From NCBI GenBank assembly GCA_017440925.1, contig JAFSAP010000045.1:1-57815 (forward strand): a stretch of 57,815 bases of DNA, given 5' to 3'. Shown here one piece after another: positions 23,382 to 31,094 of the stretch. Position 1 is the stretch's first letter. Each line of letters starts with the position of its first letter. Under the pieces are notes generated by a model. That model was not told the DNA's origin. It ran no database searches and was given only the letters and a program-made list of their open reading frames with translations. The stretch comes from Oscillospiraceae bacterium (GTDB lineage Bacteria; Bacillota; Clostridia; Oscillospirales; Oscillospiraceae). The position numbers and the translations under genes are program-made.

Positions 23382-24713
23382 TTAAAGATAGGAATACCGT
23401 CTGCGGAATTTGAAGACACAGAAAATCGTGAGGCCAAGGGCTACCAGCTCTGCCGCAACAATGCTCCACCAAATGCCGTCCAGTCCCAGAATAAGGGGGA
23501 GAACCAGAACTGCCGCGATCTGACAGACCAGGGTACGGATAAAGGAAATAACTGCGGAGATCAGTCCGTTGTTCAGCGCAGTGAACAGGGAAGAACCGAA
23601 GATGTTGAAGCCGCACAGCAGGAAGGACAGGGCATAGATGATGAATCCATGCCGGGTCATATCATAAAGAACAGCATCATACCCCACAAAGATATGGGAC
23701 AGGGGCCCGGCCAGCAGGAGGGCAGAACCCGTCATTGCCAGGGAAAAGACGGTCAGAAGGATTATGCTTTTGCGGAATACATTTTTTAGTTCTGCCCGGT
23801 TGTCGGCACCGTGATTGAAACCGATGATGGGTGCGCTGCCGATGACAAAACCGATAAAGATGGCCACGAATACGAAGTTGACATACATGATGACACCGTA
23901 GGCGGCAATGCCGTTTTCCCCGGCGTAGCGCAGAAGCTGCAGATTGTAGAGCATGCTGACCAGATTCATGGAGATGTTGCTCATGAGTTCTGAAGAACCG
24001 TTGGTACAGGTGCGGAGCAGCGCCTTACCGTCAAAACGGCATCTGCCCAGCCGAAGGAGGCTGTCGTTGGGTCGGCTGAAGTAGATAAGCGGGATCACAG
24101 CACCGATAATCTGGGAGGCAGTTGTGGCCACAGCGGCACCCACCAGTCCCCAGCGGAATACCGCAACGAACAGGGCATCCAGTACGATATTACAGACACC
24201 GGCCACCACCATCATGACAAGGGAAAGATTGGGCTTTTCCGCAGCTACGCAAAAACTCTGGAATGCATACTGCAGGATATAGGCAGGAAGGGCAAGCTGT
24301 ACAATAATGCCATAGAGAACACAGTTTTCCAGAATTTCTCCTGCTGCGCCCAGCGCAATGGCGGCCGGGCGGAGAAATACAATGGAAATGACGGTCAGGA
24401 GAATACCGCCCAGGATACTGATATAGGTCAGCAGGGAGAAATAGCTGTTGGCTTTTTCCCTGTCGCCCATGCCCATGGTCATGGAAATCAGAGCCGTGCC
24501 GCCAGTACCGATCATAAAGCCGAAGGTACCGAAGGCCATCAGATAGGGCATAATCAGGTTTATAGCGGCAAAGGGGATCTTACCAGCGTAATTGGAAACA
24601 AAGATGCCGTCCACCACACCGTAAATGGAAGTGAAAACCATCATCACGATGGAGGGCAGGGTGAATTTCAGAAGACGGCTATAGGTAAAATGGTCAGATA
24701 ACTGGATCGTCAT
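23382..24713 (-). CDS. MATE family efflux transporter
   Basis: 443 aa, about twelve hydrophobic segments. PSIVMMVFTSIYGVVDGIFVSNYAG near residue 20 is the first MATE helix block and GGTALISMTMGMGDREKA near residue 65 the following loop. It is distinct from the MATE gene at 3547 and looks more like the MepA/DinF-related branch. The ribosome site is poor, but the promoter at 24755-24783 points directly at it. Substrate unknown; MepA-type members export cationic drugs. Confidence 0.88.
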   Translation of the reverse strand: MTIQLSDHFTYSRLLKFTLPSIVMMVFTSIYGVVDGIFVSNYAGKIPFAAINLIMPYLMAFGTFGFMIGTGGTALISMTMGMGDREKANSYFSLLTYISILGGILLTVISIVFLRPAAIALGAAGEILENCVLYGIIVQLALPAYILQYAFQSFCVAAEKPNLSLVMMVVAGVCNIVLDALFVAVFRWGLVGAAVATTASQIIGAVIPLIYFSRPNDSLLRLGRCRFDGKALLRTCTNGSSELMSNISMNLVSMLYNLQLLRYAGENGIAAYGVIMYVNFVFVAIFIGFVIGSAPIIGFNHGADNRAELKNVFRKSIILLTVFSLAMTGSALLLAGPLSHIFVGYDAVLYDMTRHGFIIYALSFLLCGFNIFGSSLFTALNNGLISAVISFIRTLVCQIAAVLVLPLILGLDGIWWSIVAAELVALGLTIFCVFKFRRRYSYL

Positions 24714-24754
24714 AGGAAGGGATTCCCAACTTTCTTTGCGTAATCACTGGGAAT

Positions 24755-24783
24755 ATTCTAGCAGTCAGCCCGGTCAGTGTCAA
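24755..24783 (-). promoter_or_regulatory. Promoter of the second MATE gene
   Basis: Reading leftward: TTGACA (24783-24778), 17-nt spacer, TAGAAT (24760-24755). A GAATATTC palindrome covers the -10, a possible operator. Confidence 0.75.
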
Positions 24784-24785
24784 CA

Positions 24786-25037
24786 CTAGCAGGCCAGATA
24801 GATGTAGTCATAGGGATCCAGCTGTGCCTGTTCCAGCATTGCCACCCGGTCATCGGGATCCATGCGGCGCAGCGTCGCTTCGTCCAGTCCCGCGCTGAGA
24901 AGCTTCCGGCGCAAAGGTGCATATTCTGCCTCCAGCCGGGCGTTGGCCAGGGCGATGATCTGGGCGGCAGGGGTCAGCAGGGTCAGATGGTGCGTATTTC
25001 TTCCGGTGGAAAAGGTGCTGCTGTTTCGTACTTTCAT
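24786..25037 (-). CDS. Small protein of unknown function
   Basis: I do not recognise this 83-aa protein. It has a polar N-terminus, a central helical stretch (AAQIIALANARLEAEYAPLRRKLLSAGLDEATL), an acidic MDPDDR turn and a C-terminal DPYDYIYLAC ending in cysteine. No membrane segment. I start at ATG 25037, 8 nt after GGGAGGAA; the ATG at 25043 is too close. It is divergent from the small membrane protein at 25203, with a CTGTCC/GGACAG inverted repeat between them. Confidence 0.55.
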   Translation of the reverse strand: MKVRNSSTFSTGRNTHHLTLLTPAAQIIALANARLEAEYAPLRRKLLSAGLDEATLRRMDPDDRVAMLEQAQLDPYDYIYLAC

Positions 25038-25202
25038 TGGCATTTCCTCCCTTGTTTTTTCTGTGATACCATTGTAGCGTGACTGCTGTCCAATAAACCG
25101 GACAGAACCACTACAAATTTACGTCACAGGAATGTTACAATTCATCCACATACTTTCTGGAAAATCCTGCTATACTGGTGGTAAGAAAAGGAGGGAAATG
25201 CC

Positions 25203-25427
25203 ATGATGGAACTGATTCTGCTGGTGTTGTTCTGCTGGCTGTTCTGGAAAGCCTTGGGCCTTGCCTTCCGGGTGGCCTGGGGTGCAGCCAAGATTACAGC
25301 ATCGCTGCTGTTTCTCTGTGCGGTACCGCTGCTGGTACTTTGCATGATTTTCGCAGGAGGCTTCCTGCTGCTGATCCCCATTGCTATGGTAGGCGCTGCA
25401 GTGGGGCTGCTGAAAGCGGCCTTATAA
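25203..25427 (+). CDS. Small two-helix membrane protein
   Basis: 74 aa, almost entirely hydrophobic: segments near residues 3-27 and 33-72, separated by a short basic turn (FRVAWGAAK). The ATG follows AAGGAGGG, and a TATACT -10 is visible about 25 bp upstream. A terminator follows, so it is a single-gene unit. No family assigned. Confidence 0.65.
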   Translation: MMELILLVLFCWLFWKALGLAFRVAWGAAKITASLLFLCAVPLLVLCMIFAGGFLLLIPIAMVGAAVGLLKAAL

Positions 25428-25433
25428 ACCGAA

Positions 25434-25469
25434 AACCTGCTGTCACAGATTGTGGCAGCAGGTTCTTTT
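25434..25469. terminator. Intrinsic terminator after the small membrane protein gene
   Basis: AACCTGCTG (25434-25442) pairs with CAGCAGGTT (25456-25464), with an inner CACA/TGTG stem, followed by CTTTTTATTT. Confidence 0.85.
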
Positions 25470-27247
25470 TATTTGCTCTGGGCATCGATTTTTTCTTTCA
25501 GTTCCGTCAGATACATCCACCGTTCGGTTTTGAATTCCAGCTGGGATTCCAGTTCGGCAAGCTGGTCAGCGAGTTCCTGCAGCTTGGCATAGTCACTGCC
25601 GGCGGCCAGCTGTGCTTTCTGGTTTTCCACAATCTGTTCTTCCAGTGCGGCAATATCATCGTCGATGGTGTCAAATTCCCGCTGCTCCTTGAAGGAGAAT
25701 TTCAGTTTTTTCTCGCGGGGGCGTTCCTGCTGGGGTTTGCCCTTTTCGGTTCTGGCGGGGATCTCCTCCTGTTGCCGCTTTTTGCTCCAGTCGGTCCAGT
25801 TTCCGGTGAATACTTCCACATGGCCATCCCCGGTGACCTCCCAGATCGTGTCAGCCAGCTTGTCCAGGAAGAACCGGTCATGGGAAACTGTCAGAATGGG
25901 GCCGGGGAAGGTTTGCAGGTAATCCTCCAGAATGGAAAGGGTCATCACATCCAGATCGTTGGTAGGCTCGTCCAGCAGCAGTACATTGGGAGCTGCCATC
26001 AGAACAGACAGCAGATACAGCCGCCGCCGTTCACCACCGGAGAGCTTTCCGATGGGAACGCTCTGCAGCTCCGAGGGGAACAGAAAACGCTCCATCATCT
26101 GTTTGGCGGTAAAGGTGCCCTCTGCAGTGCGCAGTTCGCTGGCGATCTCGTGGATAAAATCATAGACCCGCTGGGTCAGGTCCAGTTCCCGGCCCTCCTG
26201 GGAGAAATGGCCGATCTTCACTGTGGTGCCTATTTCGGCGTGTCCGCTGTCGGGTGTCAGCTCTCCGGCAGCCAAATGCAGCAGAGTGGATTTGCCGGCA
26301 CCGTTGCAGCCTACGATACCAATGCGGTCAGACCGCAGTAGATTGCAGGAAAAATTGTCAATAATAGTGCGTCCGTCGTAGGCTTTGCTGACGCCATGGA
26401 GCGCAATGATCTTCCGGCCCAGTCGGCTGGAAGCGGCACTCATCTGCAATGTTTCGTCGGTTTCCGGGGCATCCTGGTTCAGCAGGGCTTCGTAGCGCTC
26501 GATGCGGTCTTTGGATTTGGTGGTTCTGGCTTTGCAGCCCCGCATGATCCATTCCCGTTCCACCCGAAGGATAGACTGGCGTTTCCGTTCGCTGGCTTCT
26601 GCCATCTCTGCACGGAGTTCCTTCAGCTCCAGATATTTGGAATAGTTGGCTTCATAATGGTACAGCTTGGCCCGGTGCAGCTCTGTGATATGGTTGCAGA
26701 CATGTTCCAGAAAATACCGGTCATGGGTCACCATCACAAGACCGCCCCGAAAGCTGCGGAGCCAATCTTCCAGCCAGGCAACCATCTGGCTGTCTAAGTG
26801 GTTGGTGGGCTCATCCAGCACCAGAATATCTGCCGGATGCACCAGGGCAGCCACCAGTGCCACCCGCTTGCGCTGTCCGCCGGAGAGGGTGCCGATCTTC
26901 TGGCTGAAATCCGTCAGCCCCAGTTTGGTGAGCATGGATTTGGCTTCGTATTCGTTCAGTTCCCGGAACTCGGCGGGGAAATGAAGGAATATCTGCTCCA
27001 GGACAGTGGCGTTGTCATCCATTTCGGGATTCTGGGACAGGTAGCTGACCTGGACATTGGGGTTTCGGGTGATGCGGCCCTCATCCGGTTCCAGACAGCC
27101 TGCCAGGACTTTCAGAAAAGTGGACTTTCCGGTGCCGTTGATGCCGATGATTCCCACTTTGTCGCCGTCATTGAGATAAAAATTCACATCCGTCAGCAAC
27201 TGTTTCATGCCGAAATTGATGGAAAGGTGTTCTGCCGATAGTAACAT
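25469..27247 (-). CDS. ABC-F family ATP-binding protein
   Basis: 592 aa with two ATPase domains and no membrane part, the ABC-F layout of ribosome-associated translation factors and antibiotic-resistance proteins. Walker A GINGTGKST (near 35-43) and LSGGQRKR mark domain 1; GCNGAGKST and LSGGERRR mark domain 2. The linker between them is basic, and the C-terminal 70 residues (DTIDDDIAALEEQIVENQ ...) are a Uup-like coiled coil. The ATG at 27247 follows GGAGG by 5 nt. The Uup-like tail favours a general translation role over drug resistance, but this is not certain. Confidence 0.9.
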   Translation of the reverse strand: MLLSAEHLSINFGMKQLLTDVNFYLNDGDKVGIIGINGTGKSTFLKVLAGCLEPDEGRITRNPNVQVSYLSQNPEMDDNATVLEQIFLHFPAEFRELNEYEAKSMLTKLGLTDFSQKIGTLSGGQRKRVALVAALVHPADILVLDEPTNHLDSQMVAWLEDWLRSFRGGLVMVTHDRYFLEHVCNHITELHRAKLYHYEANYSKYLELKELRAEMAEASERKRQSILRVEREWIMRGCKARTTKSKDRIERYEALLNQDAPETDETLQMSAASSRLGRKIIALHGVSKAYDGRTIIDNFSCNLLRSDRIGIVGCNGAGKSTLLHLAAGELTPDSGHAEIGTTVKIGHFSQEGRELDLTQRVYDFIHEIASELRTAEGTFTAKQMMERFLFPSELQSVPIGKLSGGERRRLYLLSVLMAAPNVLLLDEPTNDLDVMTLSILEDYLQTFPGPILTVSHDRFFLDKLADTIWEVTGDGHVEVFTGNWTDWSKKRQQEEIPARTEKGKPQQERPREKKLKFSFKEQREFDTIDDDIAALEEQIVENQKAQLAAGSDYAKLQELADQLAELESQLEFKTERWMYLTELKEKIDAQSK

Positions 27248-27435
27248 ATCTGCCTCCGAAAAGGGTATTTGCCTCATTTTAGCACAGAAAAAAGGCTATT
27301 ACAAGAAAAGAGAAAAAACTTTCCCGATTGGTGAGAAAGTCACAGAAGATCAGCAGACAGCCTGTTATAATAAGGCCATCCTAAAGGAAATCAAAAACAC
27401 AAATCAAATTTAAAATATATATGGAGGTAACACTT

Positions 27436-27591
27436 ATGAAATATGTATGCGACGTTTGCGGCTGGGAATACGATGAAGAATTGGGCTGCCCCGAAAAGGG
27501 CATCGCCCCCGGAACCCCCTGGGCAGAAGTACACGATGACTTCGAGTGCCCCTTGTGCTTCGTTGGCAAGGACCAGTTCTCTGAAAGCTAA
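27436..27591 (+). CDS. Rubredoxin
   Basis: 51 aa, normal length. The single Fe is bound by C5-x2-C8-G and C38-x2-C41 (CPLC). It is a small cytosolic electron carrier, often donating to peroxide- or superoxide-reducing enzymes in anaerobes. The ATG follows GGAGGT, and TATAAT lies upstream at about 27375. It precedes ahpC and the AhpF-like reductase, which fits a shared defence against oxygen. Confidence 0.93.
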   Translation: MKYVCDVCGWEYDEELGCPEKGIAPGTPWAEVHDDFECPLCFVGKDQFSES

Positions 27592-27617
27592 CGGATCCTG
27601 CAGAAATCCGTCCTTCC

Positions 27618-27655
27618 AAAAAACCGTCTGTACCGGGGCTTTCCGGTGCAGACGG
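27618..27655 (-). other. Hairpin with T-tract only in the leftward direction
   Basis: CCGTCTG (27624-27630) pairs with CAGACGG (27649-27655), with an inner ACCGG/CCGGT stem. Six T follow only when read leftward. No leftward gene begins to its right. Confidence 0.5.
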
Positions 27656-27666
27656 CATCCAAAAGG

Positions 27667-27695
27667 TTATCGGTTAGCAAATGCTAACTCATAAT
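27667..27695 (+). promoter_or_regulatory. ahpC promoter with a palindromic operator in the spacer
   Basis: TTATCG (27667-27672) and CATAAT (27690-27695) flank exactly the palindrome GTTAGCAAATGCTAAC (27673-27688). A repressor bound there would block RNA polymerase. The repeat resembles DtxR-type metal-regulator sites more than a PerR box; this is inference. Confidence 0.55.
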
Positions 27696-27747
27696 ACAAG
27701 AAAAACAAACCATACTAAATTTGATTAAATGAAAAGGAGAAATCATT

Positions 27748-28311
27748 ATGTCTATGATCAACAAGGAAATCAGCGCTTTTACTGCACAGGCTTACCAGGA
27801 CAACAAGTTCAAGACCGTCACCAAGGAAGATATCCTGGGTAAGTGGAGCGTATTCTTCTTCTATCCCGCAGACTTCACCTTTGTCTGCCCCACGGAGCTG
27901 GAGGATCTGGCAAACATCTACGATAAGTTTGTCGCTGCCGGCTGCGAGATCTACTCCGTATCCACCGACACCCACTTTGTTCACAAGGCATGGCATGATG
28001 CTTCCGACCGCATCAAGAAGATCCGCTATCCCATGCTGGCTGACCCCACCCACGCCATCTCCCGTGACTTCGAAGTGCTGATCGAAGCCGACGGTCTGGC
28101 AGAACGGGGCACCTTCGTTATCAACCCTGAGGGCAAGATCGTATCCTACGAAGTCAGTGCCGGCAATGTTGGCCGCAACGCCGATGAGCTGTTCCGGAAG
28201 CTGCAGGCTCTGCAGTTTGTCCATGAGCACGGCGATGAGGTCTGCCCTGCTAAGTGGCAGCCCGGCGCCGAGACGCTGAAGCCCAGCCTGGATCTGGTGG
28301 GTATGCTGTAA
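27748..28311 (+). CDS. ahpC: Alkyl hydroperoxide reductase C (2-Cys peroxiredoxin)
   Basis: 187 aa, the standard AhpC length. It reduces H2O2 and organic peroxides. The peroxidatic Cys47 is in FVCPTE and the resolving Cys166 in EVCPAKW. The WSVFFFYPADFTF and GTFVINPEGKI blocks are typical. The ATG follows AAAAGGAG. The next gene encodes its probable reductase. Codon use is strongly biased, suggesting high expression. Confidence 0.95.
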   Translation: MSMINKEISAFTAQAYQDNKFKTVTKEDILGKWSVFFFYPADFTFVCPTELEDLANIYDKFVAAGCEIYSVSTDTHFVHKAWHDASDRIKKIRYPMLADPTHAISRDFEVLIEADGLAERGTFVINPEGKIVSYEVSAGNVGRNADELFRKLQALQFVHEHGDEVCPAKWQPGAETLKPSLDLVGML

Positions 28312-28358
28312 CTAATAAGTACGCATTTCATTGAAATTTCTTCTCTTTCTCCCCCATC

Positions 28359-28382
28359 GCGGCGCCGGGCAACCGGCGCCGC
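28359..28382 (+). other. Very stable GC hairpin between ahpC and the reductase gene
   Basis: GCGGCGCCGG (28359-28368) pairs perfectly with CCGGCGCCGC (28373-28382), capped by GCAA. There is no T-tract. A second weaker stem (AAGACT/AGTCTT, about 28390-28418) is followed by CGGTTTTGTTTTG. Together they may protect the ahpC mRNA and limit readthrough. Confidence 0.6.
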
Positions 28383-28462
28383 ACACTCCCAAAGACTGAA
28401 AACAGAGACGAAAGTCTTCGGTTTTGTTTTGAGTGTTTGAAAATGTGAAAGGAGAACCTGCT

Positions 28463-30070
28463 ATGCAGAATTTATATGATGTGATTGTAATTGGCGGCGG
28501 CCCTGCGGGGTTGACGGCTGCTTTGTATCTGGCAAGAGCCAAGTACCGCACCCTTGTGGTGGAAAAAGAGAAATTCGGAGGCCAGATCACCATTACCCAT
28601 GAAGTGGTAAATTATCCCGGCGTAAAGCACACCAGTGGTGAGGCGCTGACGGAAACCATGCGGGCCCAGGCGGAGGCCTTCGGCGCGGAATTCCTGCTGA
28701 CGGAAGTGGAAAGCCTGGATATGTCCGGGGATATCAAGACCGTCAAGACTGCCCGGGGCGAGTTAAAAGCCTTCGGTGTGCTGCTGGCCACCGGTGCCCA
28801 TCCCAGAATGATCGGCTTCCGGGGAGAAGAGGATTTCCGGGGCCGGGGCGTTGCCTACTGTGCCACCTGCGACGGCGAATTCTTCACCGGCAAAGAGGTC
28901 TTTGTGGTGGGCGGCGGCTTTGCCGCAGCGGAAGAAGCTGTGTTCCTCACCAAGTATGCCCGGCATGTGACCATCCTGGTCCGGGGCGAGGACTTTACCT
29001 GTGCCGAAAGTGTTGCCGATGGTGCAAAGAGTCATCCCAACATTACTGTCCTGTACAATACCGAGGTGGAAGAAGTGTCGGGAGACAGCGCTCTGCGGGC
29101 GATCCGTTACCGGAACAATGTGACCGGCGAGGTTGCCGAGTATCGTGACCCCAAGGGTGACAACATCGGTGTCTTCGTCTTTGCCGGATATGCACCTGCT
29201 ACCAGACTGATCGAAGGCATTGCGGATCGGGATGACCAGGGCTATGTGATCACCGACCGGAATCAGAAAACCAATGTAGATGGCCTCTATGCGGCCGGTG
29301 ATGTCTGCGTCAAGCAGCTGCGCCAGGTGGTCACTGCTGTGGGTGACGGCGCGACTGCAGCCACAGAACTGGAAAAATATGCTGCGGCCATGCATCGCAA
29401 GACCGGCTTGCGTCCGGAAAAGCCTAAGGCAGCACCCAAGCAGGAAGCACCCGTGGCAGCAAGTGCCGGAGGCAGCAGCCTCTTTGATTCCGATATGCTG
29501 GCCCAGCTGAATGCAGTGTTTGCCCGGATGGGCAGCAGCCTGGTTTTGAAGCTGCACCTGGATAACCGTCCGGTGTCCGAAGAACTGAAAACCTATATGG
29601 AAGAGCTGGCAAAACTCACCGACAAACTGACAGTGGAGGTCGCGGAGGGCGGCGGAGATGCTCCCTGTGTCCGGGTCTGCCGTGCTGACGGCAGCGAAAC
29701 CGGACTTGCATTCCACGGTGTTCCCGGCGGACATGAGTTTACCTCCTTTGTCCTGGGCCTTTACAATGCAGCAGGCCCCGGCCAGCCTCTGGACGGGGAT
29801 GTGAAGCAGCAGATTGCATCCCTTCCCGGCAGGAACATGAAGGTGCTGGTTTCCTTAAGCTGCACCATGTGCCCGGAACTGGTCACTGCGGCCCAGCGGA
29901 TCGCGGCGGAAAATGCACTTATCAGCGCAGAGGTCTACGATATCAACCATTTCCCCGCCATCCGGGAGAAGTACAATGTGATGAGCGTTCCCTGCCTGGT
30001 GGTGGATGACGGAAAGACGGTCACCTTCGGCAAGAAGAATATCCGCCAGCTGCTGGAAATTCTGAAATAA
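28463..30070 (+). CDS. AhpF-like flavoprotein disulfide reductase with C-terminal thioredoxin-fold domain
   Basis: 535 aa. Residues 1-320 are a thioredoxin-reductase-type FAD/NAD(P)H module: GGGPAG at 11-16, redox pair C133-x2-C136 (CATCDGEF), and YAAGDVC near 280. After an Ala/Pro/Lys linker (about 320-350), residues 360-535 form a double thioredoxin-like domain whose CxxC is C467-C470 (SCTMCPE). E. coli-type AhpF has the same parts with the thioredoxin-like domain first, so this is the reversed order. It most likely passes electrons to AhpC, its upstream neighbour. The ATG at 28463 follows AAAGGAG. Confidence 0.88.
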   Translation: MQNLYDVIVIGGGPAGLTAALYLARAKYRTLVVEKEKFGGQITITHEVVNYPGVKHTSGEALTETMRAQAEAFGAEFLLTEVESLDMSGDIKTVKTARGELKAFGVLLATGAHPRMIGFRGEEDFRGRGVAYCATCDGEFFTGKEVFVVGGGFAAAEEAVFLTKYARHVTILVRGEDFTCAESVADGAKSHPNITVLYNTEVEEVSGDSALRAIRYRNNVTGEVAEYRDPKGDNIGVFVFAGYAPATRLIEGIADRDDQGYVITDRNQKTNVDGLYAAGDVCVKQLRQVVTAVGDGATAATELEKYAAAMHRKTGLRPEKPKAAPKQEAPVAASAGGSSLFDSDMLAQLNAVFARMGSSLVLKLHLDNRPVSEELKTYMEELAKLTDKLTVEVAEGGGDAPCVRVCRADGSETGLAFHGVPGGHEFTSFVLGLYNAAGPGQPLDGDVKQQIASLPGRNMKVLVSLSCTMCPELVTAAQRIAAENALISAEVYDINHFPAIREKYNVMSVPCLVVDDGKTVTFGKKNIRQLLEILK

Positions 30071-30145
30071 TGTGATTTCATCACGGAAAAATCCGGAAAA
30101 TTCCTGTATATTGAAAGTACAAAAAATAACAAAGGAGGTCACGCT

Positions 30146-30892
30146 ATGAGACTGAACAATAAAGTTGCAATCGTTACCGGCGGCAGCCGCGGCATCGGCT
30201 ATGCTACCGTGGAAGCATTCCTGCGGGAAGGTGCAAAGGTGATCCTCACCGCTTCCTCGCCTGCCAGTGCAGAAAAGGCAGTTGCCAGCCTGAAGGAAAA
30301 ATATCCCGAAGCAGTTGTGGAAGGTATCAGCCCCAACCTCACCAGCCTGGAGTCCGTAAAGGCTGCTTTTGACGAGGTGCTGAAGAAGTATGGCCGTATC
30401 GACATTCTGGTGAACAATGCCGGTGTTTCCGAGCGCACCCTGCTGAATGACTACACCGAAGAACTGTTTGACAAGGTCATGGATCTGAATGTGAAGGGTG
30501 TTTTTAACGCCAGCCGGGCGGTGGTGGAAGCCATGACTGCTCAGGGCAGCGGCGTGATCCTTACCACCTCCTCCATGGTCAGTAAGTACGGCCAGCCTGC
30601 CGGCTTTACCTATCCTGCGTCCAAGTTCGCCGTCAATGGCATGACCCTTTCCTGGGCACGGGAATTGGGCCCCAAGGGCATCCGGGTCAACGCAGTTGCC
30701 CCCGGCATCACCGAGACCGACATGATGAAGGCAGTTCCCAAGTCTGTTATCGATCCCATGATCGCACAGATTCCCCTGCGCCGTCTGGGTCAGCCCGAGG
30801 ATATTGCCAATGCCTTTGTGTTCCTGGCATCCGACGAGGCCTCCTACATCACCGGCGTTGTGCTGAGTGTGGACGGCATGGCAAGAAGCTAA
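30146..30892 (+). CDS. SDR family oxidoreductase (FabG-like)
   Basis: 248 aa, typical FabG length. TGGSRGIG near residue 11, NNAG near residue 90, the Ser in TTSSMVS, and YPASK (Tyr and Lys near 154 and 158) form the complete catalytic set. The AVAPGITETDM and SVDG blocks are standard. No fatty-acid genes surround it, so a separate ketoreductase role is more likely than FabG itself. The ATG follows AAAGGAGGT. It closes the redox cluster. Confidence 0.9.
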   Translation: MRLNNKVAIVTGGSRGIGYATVEAFLREGAKVILTASSPASAEKAVASLKEKYPEAVVEGISPNLTSLESVKAAFDEVLKKYGRIDILVNNAGVSERTLLNDYTEELFDKVMDLNVKGVFNASRAVVEAMTAQGSGVILTTSSMVSKYGQPAGFTYPASKFAVNGMTLSWARELGPKGIRVNAVAPGITETDMMKAVPKSVIDPMIAQIPLRRLGQPEDIANAFVFLASDEASYITGVVLSVDGMARS

Positions 30893-30900
30893 AAAACATA

Positions 30901-30930
30901 AAAAGGCCGCCGGTTATCCGGCGGCCTTTT
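30901..30930 (+). terminator. Intrinsic terminator, copy 1 of a duplicated hairpin
   Basis: GGCCGCCGG (30905-30913) pairs with CCGGCGGCC around TTAT; TTTT follows. The 26 nt 30901-30926 recur exactly at 33590-33615. Confidence 0.9.
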
Positions 30931-31034
30931 GCTGAACAGAGAAAGGAATTGGTCGGAAAAACTATCGCCTTATAATTTATAAACATAAAAAACACGCCAT
31001 AAAAAGAGATAGAGCTTGCGACTTTACAAAAATA

Positions 31035-31062
31035 TTGCAAAAATATATTTTATTGTTATAAT
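31035..31062 (+). promoter_or_regulatory. Promoter of the MBOAT operon
   Basis: TTGCAA (31035-31040), 16-nt AT-only spacer apart from one G, TATAAT (31057-31062). Confidence 0.7.
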
Positions 31063-31094
31063 AATCCATGTACTTCTGCATGGAGGAAAACGGC

